Source: Myxococcales bacterium
GTDB taxonomy: Bacteria > Myxococcota_A > Polyangia > Polyangiales > Polyangiaceae
DNA: 64,000 bases
Direction of reading: 5' to 3'
Assembly: GCA_016712525.1 (NCBI GenBank)
Contig: JADJQX010000001.1
Coordinates: forward strand, 806,001-870,000
Shown piece by piece: positions 43,520-52,012 of this stretch; within the stretch, counting starts at the first letter, position 1; each line of letters begins with the position of its first letter. Position numbers and translations under genes: made by a program. The notes under the pieces were generated by a model, which saw nothing but the letters and a program-made list of their open reading frames with translations, ran no database searches and had not been told where the DNA came from.

Positions 43520-44773
43520 TCATTCGCCCGGGGTGGGCTCGGCTTCGAGGTCGGCGTGCGCGTCTTCGGGCGAGGGCGCGCGGGTCCTCCCGAGCGTGGC
43601 GAGGACGAGCACGACGAGGCAAAGCTCGAGGATCGACGTGACGATCATGACCGCGAAGCCGAGGGAGGTGCCCGCGCGCTCCGCGAGGGTGGCCGTTGCG
43701 AGGGGGAGGAAGCCGGCCACGAAGGCGCCCACGTGGTACGTGATGCCGACGAGCCTCGCCCGCGCCTCCGCCGGGAACATGGTGGTGAGCAGCATCGGCG
43801 TCACGCCGCAGAAGCCCGCCCCGAACGCCCCTCCGAGGAACGCACCGACGCCGAGGTGCGACGGCGGGTGACCCACGTAGAGCGGCATCACCAGCACCGA
43901 GAGCCCGGCAGGCACCACGATGGCGAGCGCCACGCTCCGCTTCGCCGCGACCACACCGCTCACGATGGCCCCGAGCATCATGCCGACGTTGAACAGCGCG
44001 ACGAGCACGAACGTCTCGTGTGCGCCGAGGCCGAGCTCGACCTTCAAGATCGTGGGATAGAGGCCCGTCAAAGCGTAGTACGCGCCGAAGCCGACCGACA
44101 TCGCGAGGGCGCCCCACACCGCGCGCCCGAGGAGCCCCTCGTGCTTCGCGAAGAGGACCCGGAGCGGCTCGGGCCTCGCCTTCGCGACCTTCTTCCACTC
44201 TTCGCTCTCGGGCACCCACGAACGCAGCGGGAGGACCAAGAGCGCCGGGAGCGCCGTCACGACGAAGAGCGCACGCCACCCGAAGCGAGGGACGACGAAG
44301 GCCGATACGGCCGCCGCGAGCAAGTAGCCGACGGCCCAGCTCCCCTGGAGCACCCCCGACGCGATCCCGCGTGTCTTCTTGGGCCAGTTCTCCATCGCGA
44401 GCGTCGTGCCCGAGGTCCACTCCGCGCCCATACCGAGCCCGAAGAGCGTGCGGAGCACGAGGATCGCGGTGAAGCTCGGGGCGAGGGCGATCGCGCCGTC
44501 GCACACGGCGAACCACACGACGCTCACGAGCAGCGGGAGCTTTCGGCCCCACCGGTCGGCGGCCTTCCCGGCGAAGTACCCGCCGACGAGGCGCATGAGC
44601 AGCGTGAGCGCGATCGCGCCGGCGCTCGCCGTGTGCTTCACGCCGAAGGTCTTCTCGATCTCCGGCATCACGAGCAAGAACGCGGTGAAGTCGAAGGCGT
44701 CCATGACCCACCCGGCCCAGGCCGCGGCGAACGTGATGGCCTGGGCCTTCGTCGGCATACCCTCGCGGCTCAC
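43520..44773 (-). CDS. MFS transporter (acid/H+ symporter-like)
   Basis: A 417-aa, 12-helix major facilitator. 'WVMDAFDFTAFLLVMPEIEKTFG' and the loop 'GKAADRWGRKLPL' (motif A) place it near sialate/aromatic-acid:H+ symporters. The GTG start at 44773 overlaps the esterase stop as GTGA and is preceded by GGAGG at ideal distance. Neighbouring secreted esterases suggest import of an organic acid released from esters. Confidence 0.88.
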   Translation of the reverse strand: MSREGMPTKAQAITFAAAWAGWVMDAFDFTAFLLVMPEIEKTFGVKHTASAGAIALTLLMRLVGGYFAGKAADRWGRKLPLLVSVVWFAVCDGAIALAPSFTAILVLRTLFGLGMGAEWTSGTTLAMENWPKKTRGIASGVLQGSWAVGYLLAAAVSAFVVPRFGWRALFVVTALPALLVLPLRSWVPESEEWKKVAKARPEPLRVLFAKHEGLLGRAVWGALAMSVGFGAYYALTGLYPTILKVELGLGAHETFVLVALFNVGMMLGAIVSGVVAAKRSVALAIVVPAGLSVLVMPLYVGHPPSHLGVGAFLGGAFGAGFCGVTPMLLTTMFPAEARARLVGITYHVGAFVAGFLPLATATLAERAGTSLGFAVMIVTSILELCLVVLVLATLGRTRAPSPEDAHADLEAEPTPGE

Positions 44774-46035
44774 GGCTGCCTCCGCGAGCGACGGCGCACG
44801 ACCTGCGCGGCGACGACGAGCCCGAGGGCGACGAGCGACAGCGCCGAGGTCCGCGTCGCGCCAACCTGCATACTGCACGTACTTCCGTTGCGGCTCCCGT
44901 AGTCGGCGTCCTCGGCGGCGTTCGTACCCCCCGACGGTCCGGAGGCGTCCGGGCCCGCGCTACCCGAAGGTCCGCTCGGCTTCGCCCCCGCGTCGGCCGC
45001 GGAGCCACCGTCGGTGGAAGGGGTCGGAGTGGCGCTCGAGCCGACGAGGCCGAAATGCTCGGCGATGCGCACGGAGGCGCAGATCCCCTTGTCGTACGCG
45101 TAGGCGCCGGCGGTGCCGCAGCCCGCCATGATGGGCACGCCGTGGTCCATGCCCGCGATCTCGTACGACTCGACGACGACCGCCCCGCTCGCGCTCTTCC
45201 AGGCTTCGTGCTTCTGGCCGTCGACGGTGTCGGTGACCTGGGGGGCCTCGGGGAGCCCGTGCACGTTCGACCACTGCTTCGTGATCTGGGCGCGGTTCGA
45301 CGGGCCCACGACGGTGTCGCTCGCACCTTGCCACACGGAGATCTTCGGCCACGGGCCCGTGAAGGTCGGGTGGGCCGCGCGGACCTTGTCGCCCCACGCG
45401 TCGGCCGTGAAGGTCTTGCCCGGCTTCTGGCACGACGAGACCTCGGCGTACGTCGTGGTGCAGTTGAACGGGATGCCCGCGATGGACGCCGCGCCCGCGA
45501 AGACGTCGGGCCACGTCGCCGCCGCGAGCAGGGCCTCCGCCGCGCCCGCCGAGAAGCCCGCCACGAAGACCCGCTTCGGGTCGAGCTTGTGGTCCGCGAC
45601 GAGCTTGTCGACCATCTGCTTGATCGAGAGGTTTTCGCCCTGACCGCGCGTGACGTTCGCGGGGTTTCCGTACTCCCCGGCCCAGTTGAAGCACCGAAGG
45701 GGGTTGTTCGCCGTCTGCTGCTCGGGATACCCGACGACGAAGCCGTTCGCGTCGGCGAGCGTGTCGAAGCCGTACCGCGTCGCGTCCGCCGCGGTCTGCG
45801 TGCACCCGTGCATGACGAGGAGGAGCGGCGCGCCGGGCCGAAGCGCGGCGGGCACGTGCGCGTAGAGCTTGAGCGCGCCGGGGTTCGACCCGAACCCGGT
45901 CACCTCGACGAGCGAGGGCGTCGCCGCCTGGCTCACGGCACCGACGGACGTCACGGAGATCTCCGGAGAAGGAGCGTCGGCGCTGCAGGCGGCCGCGGCG
46001 AGGGCGAGGAGGAAGAGGGGGAGCTTCTTGCGCAT
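44770..46035 (-). CDS. PHB depolymerase/feruloyl-esterase-like lipoprotein with MYXO-CTERM-like tail
   Basis: A 421-aa esterase. Lipobox 'AAAC', oxyanion block 'LLLVMHGCTQTAADATRYG', nucleophile 'GFSAGAAEALL' and catalytic His in 'IAGMDHGVPI'. This is the LpqC/PHB-depolymerase family. A long Ser/Gly/Ala linker is followed by 'CSMQVG', a hydrophobic helix and an RRRSRRQP end, resembling a MYXO-CTERM tail. Two different anchoring signals on one protein is unusual. First gene of the esterase-MFS-lipase operon. Confidence 0.88.
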   Translation of the reverse strand: MRKKLPLFLLALAAAACSADAPSPEISVTSVGAVSQAATPSLVEVTGFGSNPGALKLYAHVPAALRPGAPLLLVMHGCTQTAADATRYGFDTLADANGFVVGYPEQQTANNPLRCFNWAGEYGNPANVTRGQGENLSIKQMVDKLVADHKLDPKRVFVAGFSAGAAEALLAAATWPDVFAGAASIAGIPFNCTTTYAEVSSCQKPGKTFTADAWGDKVRAAHPTFTGPWPKISVWQGASDTVVGPSNRAQITKQWSNVHGLPEAPQVTDTVDGQKHEAWKSASGAVVVESYEIAGMDHGVPIMAGCGTAGAYAYDKGICASVRIAEHFGLVGSSATPTPSTDGGSAADAGAKPSGPSGSAGPDASGPSGGTNAAEDADYGSRNGSTCSMQVGATRTSALSLVALGLVVAAQVVRRRSRRQP

Positions 46036-46268
46036 GGTGCGCGCCCTTGAGCAGCGTCCATGCCAGGAGGTCACGCGCACGAAACCTCGTAGAAACAAGC
46101 CGATCGGCCCTCGCCGCGTCACGCGTGACGCACCGAAATCGAAGGTCGCCCGCGTCCTCGGCGACGCGAGCGCTCGGACCTCGGGGGCCGAGGTCGCCAG
46201 AAGGCTCGGGCGCCGACACGTCGGCACGCTCGAACGCACCGCGGCACGACGGTTGCTGTTCGGCGAGC

Positions 46269-47357
46269 ATGCTCCGACCCCTCTTCGTGTCGCTCCGCCC
46301 TGCCCTCTCCCTCGGCTTCCTCGCGCTCGCCATCTCCTTCGCTGGCTCGGGCTGCGCCGACACGAGCGAAGCGACCGGCGCATACGACCCGTCGTGCGCC
46401 CCCTCTTCTTCCGTGGGCGCGCCCTTCGGTCCACCGCGCGAACCGGGCGAGGGCGATCCTCCCGTTCCGTCGGGGCCGACCGGCGCTCCTCCCGCCGCCG
46501 GGACGACGTCCACCGTCGACGACTTCGGCGACAACCCCGGGAAGCTCCGAATGCATTTCTATGCGCCGAAGACGCCCGCGGCCGACCCGAGCGTCGTCGT
46601 GGCGCTCCACGGCTGCACCCAGTCGGCCCAAGCGTACGAGGCCGCCGGATGGAACGAGCTCGCCGACGAGCGCGGGTTCTTCGTCGTCTATCCGGAGCAG
46701 GTGACGGGCAACAACTTCAACCGGTGTTTTCGCTGGTTCGAGCCCGCGCAGATCGCACGCGGGGGCGGCGAGGCCGCGTCGATCGCGGCGATGGCCGAGT
46801 ACGCGAAGCGCGCGACCGGGGCGAAGCGCGCGTTCGTCACGGGGCTCTCCGCGGGGGGCGCGATGACCGCGGTGATGCTCGCCACCTACCCCGACGTCTT
46901 CGAGGCCGGCGCCGTCATGGCCGGGCTCCCCTACCGCTGCGCGAGCGGAATGGTCGACGCGTACTCGTGCATGAGCCCCGGTCGCACCAAGACGGGCGAC
47001 GCGTGGGGCGATCTCGTGCGTGCGGCCTCGAGCGTGTCGGCGAAGGCGCGCCTCCAGGTGTGGCACGGCACGAGCGACTCCACGGTGAAGCCGATGAACG
47101 CCGGCGAGCTCGCCAAACAATGGGCGAACGTCGGCGGAGCGAACGAGACCCCGAGCAAGACGGACAAGGTCGGCTCGGCCACCCACAAGACCTACCTCGA
47201 CCCGTCCGGCAAGGTGCAGGTCGAGACGTACGAGGTGCCGGGGATGAGCCACGGCGTCGCGGTCGATCCGAAGGGTGGCTGCGGCAAAGCCGGCGCGTTC
47301 GTGCTCGACACGGGCCTCTGCTCGTCGAAGCTCGCGGCCGACTTCTTCGGGATCTGA
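46269..47357 (+). CDS. PHB depolymerase/feruloyl-esterase-like lipoprotein (paralogue)
   Basis: A 362-aa esterase of the same family as the divergent neighbour at 44770-46035: lipobox 'SGC', oxyanion block 'VVVALHGCTQSAQAYEAAG', nucleophile 'GLSAGGAMTAVML', catalytic His in 'VPGMSHGVAV'. It lacks the long linker and C-terminal tail of its paralogue. The two genes are divergent across a 233-bp region, so they may share regulation. Confidence 0.88.
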   Translation: MLRPLFVSLRPALSLGFLALAISFAGSGCADTSEATGAYDPSCAPSSSVGAPFGPPREPGEGDPPVPSGPTGAPPAAGTTSTVDDFGDNPGKLRMHFYAPKTPAADPSVVVALHGCTQSAQAYEAAGWNELADERGFFVVYPEQVTGNNFNRCFRWFEPAQIARGGGEAASIAAMAEYAKRATGAKRAFVTGLSAGGAMTAVMLATYPDVFEAGAVMAGLPYRCASGMVDAYSCMSPGRTKTGDAWGDLVRAASSVSAKARLQVWHGTSDSTVKPMNAGELAKQWANVGGANETPSKTDKVGSATHKTYLDPSGKVQVETYEVPGMSHGVAVDPKGGCGKAGAFVLDTGLCSSKLAADFFGI

Positions 47358-47383
47358 GGCTCGCGCGTGGCCACCGCTCGGCC

Positions 47384-47424
47384 CATTCCAGGCGCCTGGA
47401 AAAAAATTCCAGGCACCTGGAATG
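47384..47424. repeat. Family A 41-bp double palindrome, copy 3
   Basis: First half TTCCAGGCGCCTGGAA, spacer AAAAA, second half TTCCAGGCACCTGGAA (one substitution), again 41 bp from CA to TG. It lies between convergent genes (esterase and DUF2461), where a bidirectional terminator would be expected. Confidence 0.9.
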
Positions 47425-47438
47425 CGAGGGGGCCCGGG

Positions 47439-48131
47439 TCAGCGCCCCTCGGCGACTCCGGCCACCCAACGCACGAACGGCGCGGCGGCCTTCGCGTGTT
47501 TCACGATCGTCGTCAGGATCTTCCGCGACACGAGCTCGGCCGGCTCGAGCTTCGGGAACATGACGATGAGCCCCTTCCGCTTCAGGAGCTCGGCGCGCGG
47601 GTGGTCGGGCTCGAGCCCACGCGGCACCTTCTTCAGCGTCTCCATCGAGTCGAGAGAGAACCCCTTCTTCACGAGGCCGAGCACGATCTTCTCGATCTCT
47701 TTTCCGCGTTTTTCGTCGGCCACGGCCGCGCGGTACCGAGCGAGCGCCTCGGGGCCCATGCCGTACATGCCCGCCGCCGCGAACGACTCCGTGCCGACCT
47801 GCACGTAGAGGGCGGCGCTCACGTCGAGCGCGACCTTCGCGTGACCGAGCGGGACGAGCCCACCGGCGTGCGTCTTGTAGGGAGACTTGTCGGCCGAGAA
47901 GCGCACGTCGCGGTGGATGCGGAAGACCTTCGCCTCACCGAGCTCGAAGTCCGGATAGAGATCGTCGACGGCCTCACGCGCCTCGGCGAGGAGCGCCCCG
48001 AGCGGCTTTGCCCACCCCTCGTCGTACTCGGCCTTGTGCGCGGCGAACCACTCGCGGTCTTGGTGCTTCGCGAGCGCGGCGAAGAACGCGCCCTTCCTGT
48101 CGGCGAACCCTTCGAATCGATCGGTCGGCAT
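47439..48131 (-). CDS. DUF2461 (TIGR02453) family protein
   Basis: A 230-aa protein with the family hallmarks 'NREWFAAHK' (here 'DREWFAAHKAEYDEGW'), 'FRIHRDVRFSADKSPYKTHAG' and 'GMYGMGPEALARYR'. Cytoplasmic; biochemical function unknown. Confidence 0.9.
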   Translation of the reverse strand: MPTDRFEGFADRKGAFFAALAKHQDREWFAAHKAEYDEGWAKPLGALLAEAREAVDDLYPDFELGEAKVFRIHRDVRFSADKSPYKTHAGGLVPLGHAKVALDVSAALYVQVGTESFAAAGMYGMGPEALARYRAAVADEKRGKEIEKIVLGLVKKGFSLDSMETLKKVPRGLEPDHPRAELLKRKGLIVMFPKLEPAELVSRKILTTIVKHAKAAAPFVRWVAGVAEGR

Positions 48132-48193
48132 ACGCGGAGCGTACAGCGTGCCCCGTGGGGCACGAGACCGAAATGCCGCCGAAGGGCGCGCGG

Positions 48194-48592
48194 CTACCCC
48201 GCCCCCGAGAGCAGGCGCTCACGGAGCCGTTTCCCGGCGACGTGCAGAAACGCGTCGCGGAGATGGTCCTCGACGGCCGCCCAATCGGGCCGTGTGTCGA
48301 GCACGACCCCTATCCACCCGCTCGGGCCCACGTACGGCGGGCGAAAGTAGCGTTCGGGGGCGGCTTCGACGAGCGTCGCTTGCACGCCGTCCGGCGCCGG
48401 CACCCACACGGACAGATGCTCGGCGCCGTGGTGGTGGTCGTCGAGCATCGCGAACACCTTGCCCTTTCCGGCGAACCACGTCGGTGACCCGTGAGAGATC
48501 CGCTCGTTCGCGTCGGGGAAGGCCAAACACAACGCGCGCAGGCGAGCCACGATCGCCTCTTTGCCGCCCTCGGCTCGCCGCTTCGCCGCCAT
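48194..48592 (-). CDS. MmcQ/YjbR family (DUF419) protein
   Basis: A 132-aa cytoplasmic protein with the family blocks 'CLAFPDANERISHGSPTWFAGKGKVFAML' and 'YFRPPYVGPSGWIGVVLD'. The fold resembles the CyaY/MmcQ DNA-binding-like superfamily. ATG 48592 fits the family start. Confidence 0.88.
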   Translation of the reverse strand: MAAKRRAEGGKEAIVARLRALCLAFPDANERISHGSPTWFAGKGKVFAMLDDHHHGAEHLSVWVPAPDGVQATLVEAAPERYFRPPYVGPSGWIGVVLDTRPDWAAVEDHLRDAFLHVAGKRLRERLLSGAG

Positions 48593-48671
48593 ACGGGCAT
48601 CGTGCGCGATGTCGGGCCTCGTGAGAAGACCGCACCTTGCCGCCTCGAAGGGCGCGAGGTACGCATTCTGG

Positions 48672-49040
48672 GTGTCCACCTACCGCGAGGCCGGCTCCCG
48701 CCCCGAGCCGAGGGACGTCGAAGCCGAAGCGATCGCCGAGCTCGTGGCGCGGGCGCGGCGCGTACGGATGCGCGTGCTCGTGCCGGGCGTCGTGCTCGCG
48801 CTGGTCGTAGGCGGTGTGCTCGCGGTCGCCGTCCGGGAGGCCCAGTTCGTGGTGCTGAACGCGCACTTCCCGTACGCCACGGCGCTCATGGTGGCGCCGG
48901 TGGTCGGCTTCGCCATTCGCGCGGTGCAGCGCCTCGCCGACGCCGCGGTCGGCGCACGGGCGAGCGCGTGGCGCCGAGAGCTCGTGGGGCGCCATGGGCT
49001 CGACGCCGAGTCCCTCGAAGAGCTCACGCGCTTTCTCTGA
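48672..49040 (+). CDS. Small membrane protein
   Basis: A 122-aa protein from GTG 48672 with two hydrophobic helices (about 30-50 and 62-80) flanked by charged segments. No family recognised. Confidence 0.6.
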   Translation: MSTYREAGSRPEPRDVEAEAIAELVARARRVRMRVLVPGVVLALVVGGVLAVAVREAQFVVLNAHFPYATALMVAPVVGFAIRAVQRLADAAVGARASAWRRELVGRHGLDAESLEELTRFL

Positions 49041-49219
49041 CGGCGCACGCGAGCGCACACTTCGTCCTACACGCGAGCTTCACGCTGGCGCACCGTGCAC
49101 GAGCCGCGCACCCGCGCAGTCCTTGCTGGCCTGGGAGCTCCAGCATGCGCGGGCGGACAGAGCCGGAGCGGCGTGACGGAGCCCATCCGGCGGGCCCACG
49201 ACTTGCACTTCACCCTCGG

Positions 49220-49972
49220 ATGGCGTTCCGTCGGAAATGTCTCACTGGGCTCATAGCGGCGGTGATGGTGGCCTTGGTCTCGAGTGGCTGTGAGCCACCC
49301 AGACCGGCCGCCCCGAGCAAGCCGATCGAGACGGAGATCGTCGTCGACGCGCCTCTCGATCCCGTATGGGACGCCACCGTGGAGTGGTTCGCGACGCGCG
49401 GCCTGCCGATCAAGAACATCGACAAGACGTCGGGGCTGCTCGCGACCGAGCACGTGATGCCGACCTCCCTCGTGGCGACGGTGATGCACTGCAACGCCCC
49501 AGCCCCGAAACCGAACGGGAAGGTGGAGCTCGTCGAGCACCGCACGCACTTCAACGTGCTCCTCCGCGCCCAAGGACCACGACAAACCAAGGTGACGGTG
49601 AACGCGTTCTTCGATTGCCTGGCGAACAGCTACGAGAGCGTCGGCCTCTTCGGGGCGGACGTGCGCCTCGACTCGAGCGTGCGCCAAAAATGCACGTCCA
49701 CGGGAACGCTCGAGCGCTCCATCCTGTCGCGGTTGGCGAGCATCAAACCCACACCGGCGACCGAGAGCGTGACGGCCCCTTCGGCCTCCGCGGCGCCGAG
49801 CGCGACGCCACCTGCCGCGCCCGCGGTGAGCGGATGCACCACCGACGCCGAATGCCGCGGTGGCCGTGTCTGCCGCGAGGGAGCGTGCACCACACCGGCG
49901 TGCGCGAAAGACGTGGACTGCCCCGCGCCCCAAATCTGCGAGGGCGGGGTATGCCGAGCGCCGACCCCGTGA
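49220..49972 (+). CDS. Lipoprotein with Cys-rich C-terminal repeats
   Basis: A 250-aa lipoprotein (lipobox 'SSGC'). The N-terminal 150 residues ('DPVWDATVEWFATRGLPIKNIDKTSGLLATE') resemble a small envelope-protein alpha/beta domain like that of BamC/NlpB-type proteins. A Ser/Ala/Pro linker leads to a Cys-rich segment ('CTTDAECRGGRVCREGAC', 'CAKDVDCPAPQICEGGVC') of two short EGF-like Dickkopf-type repeats common in myxobacterial secreted proteins. Confidence 0.7.
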   Translation: MAFRRKCLTGLIAAVMVALVSSGCEPPRPAAPSKPIETEIVVDAPLDPVWDATVEWFATRGLPIKNIDKTSGLLATEHVMPTSLVATVMHCNAPAPKPNGKVELVEHRTHFNVLLRAQGPRQTKVTVNAFFDCLANSYESVGLFGADVRLDSSVRQKCTSTGTLERSILSRLASIKPTPATESVTAPSASAAPSATPPAAPAVSGCTTDAECRGGRVCREGACTTPACAKDVDCPAPQICEGGVCRAPTP

Positions 49973-49982
49973 GCGAGGACCG

Positions 49983-50594
49983 TCACGTGGACCGACGCGC
50001 TGCGAGCTCCGCCTCGAGGGTCGCGATGCGCTCGTCTCGCTCCGCGAGCGCCCGCGCCACGTCGCTCGCCTCGAGGCGCTGGGGGATGTGCTGCGGGCAG
50101 TTCCCGTCCCAGGCGACGACCTCGATCACGAGGGCTTGTTCGGGTTTCGCGTCGTAGCCCTCGGGCATCAGCGCGGAGACGCGGGCCGGGTCTTCCTCGA
50201 CGTGCGCCGTCCCCCAGATCTTCACGCGCGCGCGCTGCGCGTAGTCGATGAGGAAGAGCTGCACCTTCGGGTTCTCGGAGAGGTTCCCGAGGCTGATGTA
50301 CTGCCGATTTCCCCTGTAGTCCGCGAACGCGAGCGTCCGCGGCCCCGTGACCCGCAAGAAGCCGGGCGGCCCGCCACGGTGCTGGATGTACGGCTGCCCC
50401 TCCGCGTTGGCCGTCGCGAGGAAGAAGCTCCTCTGCTCCGCGATGAACGCCGCGAGCGACGCGTCGATCTCGGTCTCCCAGCCACCTGCAGCCTCCATAC
50501 GCGCGTAGGCCGCCCGGGACCCACGCTTCGCCTGGATGGCCTTTACCGCGGGTGTGAACGCCACGTCGCTCGGATAGGTAAGCGTCCTCGTCAT
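49983..50594 (-). CDS. Pyridoxamine 5'-phosphate oxidase-like flavin-binding protein
   Basis: A 203-aa split-barrel protein with 'SFFLATANAEGQPYIQHRGGPPGFLRV' and 'LAFADYRGNRQYISLGNL', the FMN-contacting regions of the PNPOx-like family. A C-terminal coiled segment follows. It is the third gene of a same-strand set with DUF1348 and AhpD-like genes. Confidence 0.85.
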   Translation of the reverse strand: MTRTLTYPSDVAFTPAVKAIQAKRGSRAAYARMEAAGGWETEIDASLAAFIAEQRSFFLATANAEGQPYIQHRGGPPGFLRVTGPRTLAFADYRGNRQYISLGNLSENPKVQLFLIDYAQRARVKIWGTAHVEEDPARVSALMPEGYDAKPEQALVIEVVAWDGNCPQHIPQRLEASDVARALAERDERIATLEAELAARRST

Positions 50595-50667
50595 GTCGCA
50601 TCTCCTGGAGCTGCGCGGCGGACCGGCAGGTCCACGTTCCGCGTCGGGTTCAGAATCGGAATCCGAG

Positions 50668-51132
50668 TCAGAGCCCGAGCTCGGTGAGGCCCGGGTGATC
50701 GTCCGGACGGCGCCCGAGGGGCCAGCGAAAGAGCCGTTGCCCCTCCGCGATGGCGACGTCGTTGATGCTCGCCTCGCGGCGTCGCATGAGCCCGTCGGCC
50801 TCGAGCTCCCACAGCTCGTTGCCGTAGCTCCGTCTCCAGGCCCCCGCATCGTCGTGGCACTCGTACACGAAGCGCACGGCGATGCGGTCGGCGGTGAAAG
50901 CCCAGACCTCCTTGATCAGGCGGTACTCGAGCTCCGCGCGCCACTTTCGCTCGAGGAAGGCGCGAATGGCGTCGCGCCCCTGGAAGTGCTCCGATCGGTT
51001 CCGCCAACGGCTCCCCTCGGTGTACGCGAGGGCGACCCTCGCGGGATCACGGCTGTTCCAAGCGTCCTCGGCCAGCCGAGCCTTGAGGGCGGCGGTCTCG
51101 GCGTCGAAGGGAGGCAGAGGCGGTCGTTTCAT
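50668..51132 (-). CDS. DUF1348 (NTF2-like) protein
   Basis: A 154-aa SnoaL/NTF2-like protein with the characteristic 'TEGSRWRNRSEHFQGRDAIRAFLERKW', 'AVRFVYECHDDAG' and 'GNELWEL' blocks. Cytoplasmic. Likely co-transcribed with the AhpD-like gene 33 bp upstream. Confidence 0.92.
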   Translation of the reverse strand: MKRPPLPPFDAETAALKARLAEDAWNSRDPARVALAYTEGSRWRNRSEHFQGRDAIRAFLERKWRAELEYRLIKEVWAFTADRIAVRFVYECHDDAGAWRRSYGNELWELEADGLMRRREASINDVAIAEGQRLFRWPLGRRPDDHPGLTELGL

Positions 51133-51165
51133 GGGTCGTCCTCGCGGGTGTTCGTGAGCATCGAG

Positions 51166-51894
51166 CTATCCGAGGAGCGGCCAGCGCGCGTCGGCCTTCG
51201 CCACGAAGCTCGAGGGATCGGCGTCGAACATCGCCTTGGCGGCGGGGCTCGAGAAGCGGAAGGTGCGGCCCGCGTAGTGGCTCGTGGAGCTCGCGTCCGA
51301 CGGCACACGCTCGCCCATGGACACGGCGACCGTGCACAGCCCCTCGTACTCGGCGTGCGCGCGCACACTCGGGAAGTCGACCTCGGTCGAGGCCACGCCA
51401 TTCATGTAGTTCGTCAGGGTGTTCAAGGCGACGTGCGCGACGATCTCGACGAGCTCCGCGTCGGAGTGCCCCGCCTTCCGCGCCTCGTCGAGGTCGGCTC
51501 CCGAGACATGACCACGCGTCGTCATGACGGCCTTGGCGAAACGAAGGGCCGCGTCGGCCTTCGGGTCGAGCGAGCGCGCGTGCCGAGCGGCGTCGAGCTC
51601 GCCGTCGTCGAGCTTGGCGAGTTGCTTCCCGAGGTAGGTGTGCGCCGAGAGGCAGTAGTCACAGCCGTTCTGCTCGGCGACGGCGATGGCGATCCGCTCG
51701 CGCGTCTTGGCGCCGAGGGCACCCTTGGCGAGCGCGCCGTTCAGACCGAGGTAGCCATCGAGGGCGGCAGGGCTCTGGGCGACGAGGCGGAAGAGGTTCG
51801 GCACCGAGCCGAGCTGGGCTTTCACGGCCTCCAGCAGCGGCTGAGAGGCAGAGGGCGTGGCGTCGATCGAACCGGGAATGGCGATGCGGGACAT
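51166..51894 (-). CDS. Carboxymuconolactone decarboxylase/AhpD-like protein fused to a YHS-like segment
   Basis: A 242-aa protein. The AhpD-like core has the redox pair C78-D-Y-C81 with H85 ('CDYCLSAH') and predicted alkylhydroperoxidase activity. After residue 200 a segment 'YAGRTFRFSSPAAKAMFDADPSSF' matches the metal-binding YHS pattern (Y-x-G-x-x-F, F-x-x-x-P). Fusion of these two domains is uncommon in my experience. First gene of a redox cluster, divergent from a LysR gene, its likely regulator. Confidence 0.82.
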   Translation of the reverse strand: MSRIAIPGSIDATPSASQPLLEAVKAQLGSVPNLFRLVAQSPAALDGYLGLNGALAKGALGAKTRERIAIAVAEQNGCDYCLSAHTYLGKQLAKLDDGELDAARHARSLDPKADAALRFAKAVMTTRGHVSGADLDEARKAGHSDAELVEIVAHVALNTLTNYMNGVASTEVDFPSVRAHAEYEGLCTVAVSMGERVPSDASSTSHYAGRTFRFSSPAAKAMFDADPSSFVAKADARWPLLG

Positions 51895-51982
51895 GATGGC
51901 TCCTTCGGTTGCGGCCTCCGTCATCGGGCCGTGTCGTGAAGGTGAGGCTTTGCGCGACGCGGAACAATGGATCCGATTGGCA

Positions 51983-51994
51983 TGCACTCGTGCA
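51983..51994. promoter_or_regulatory. Candidate LysR-type operator
   Basis: Arms TGCAC (51983-51987) and GTGCA (51990-51994) in the 118-bp region between the divergent AhpD-like and LysR genes, about 20 bp before the LysR start. Dyads at such positions are typical LysR-type binding sites. Confidence 0.45.
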
Positions 51995-52012
51995 GATGAT
52001 GCAATAGTGCTC

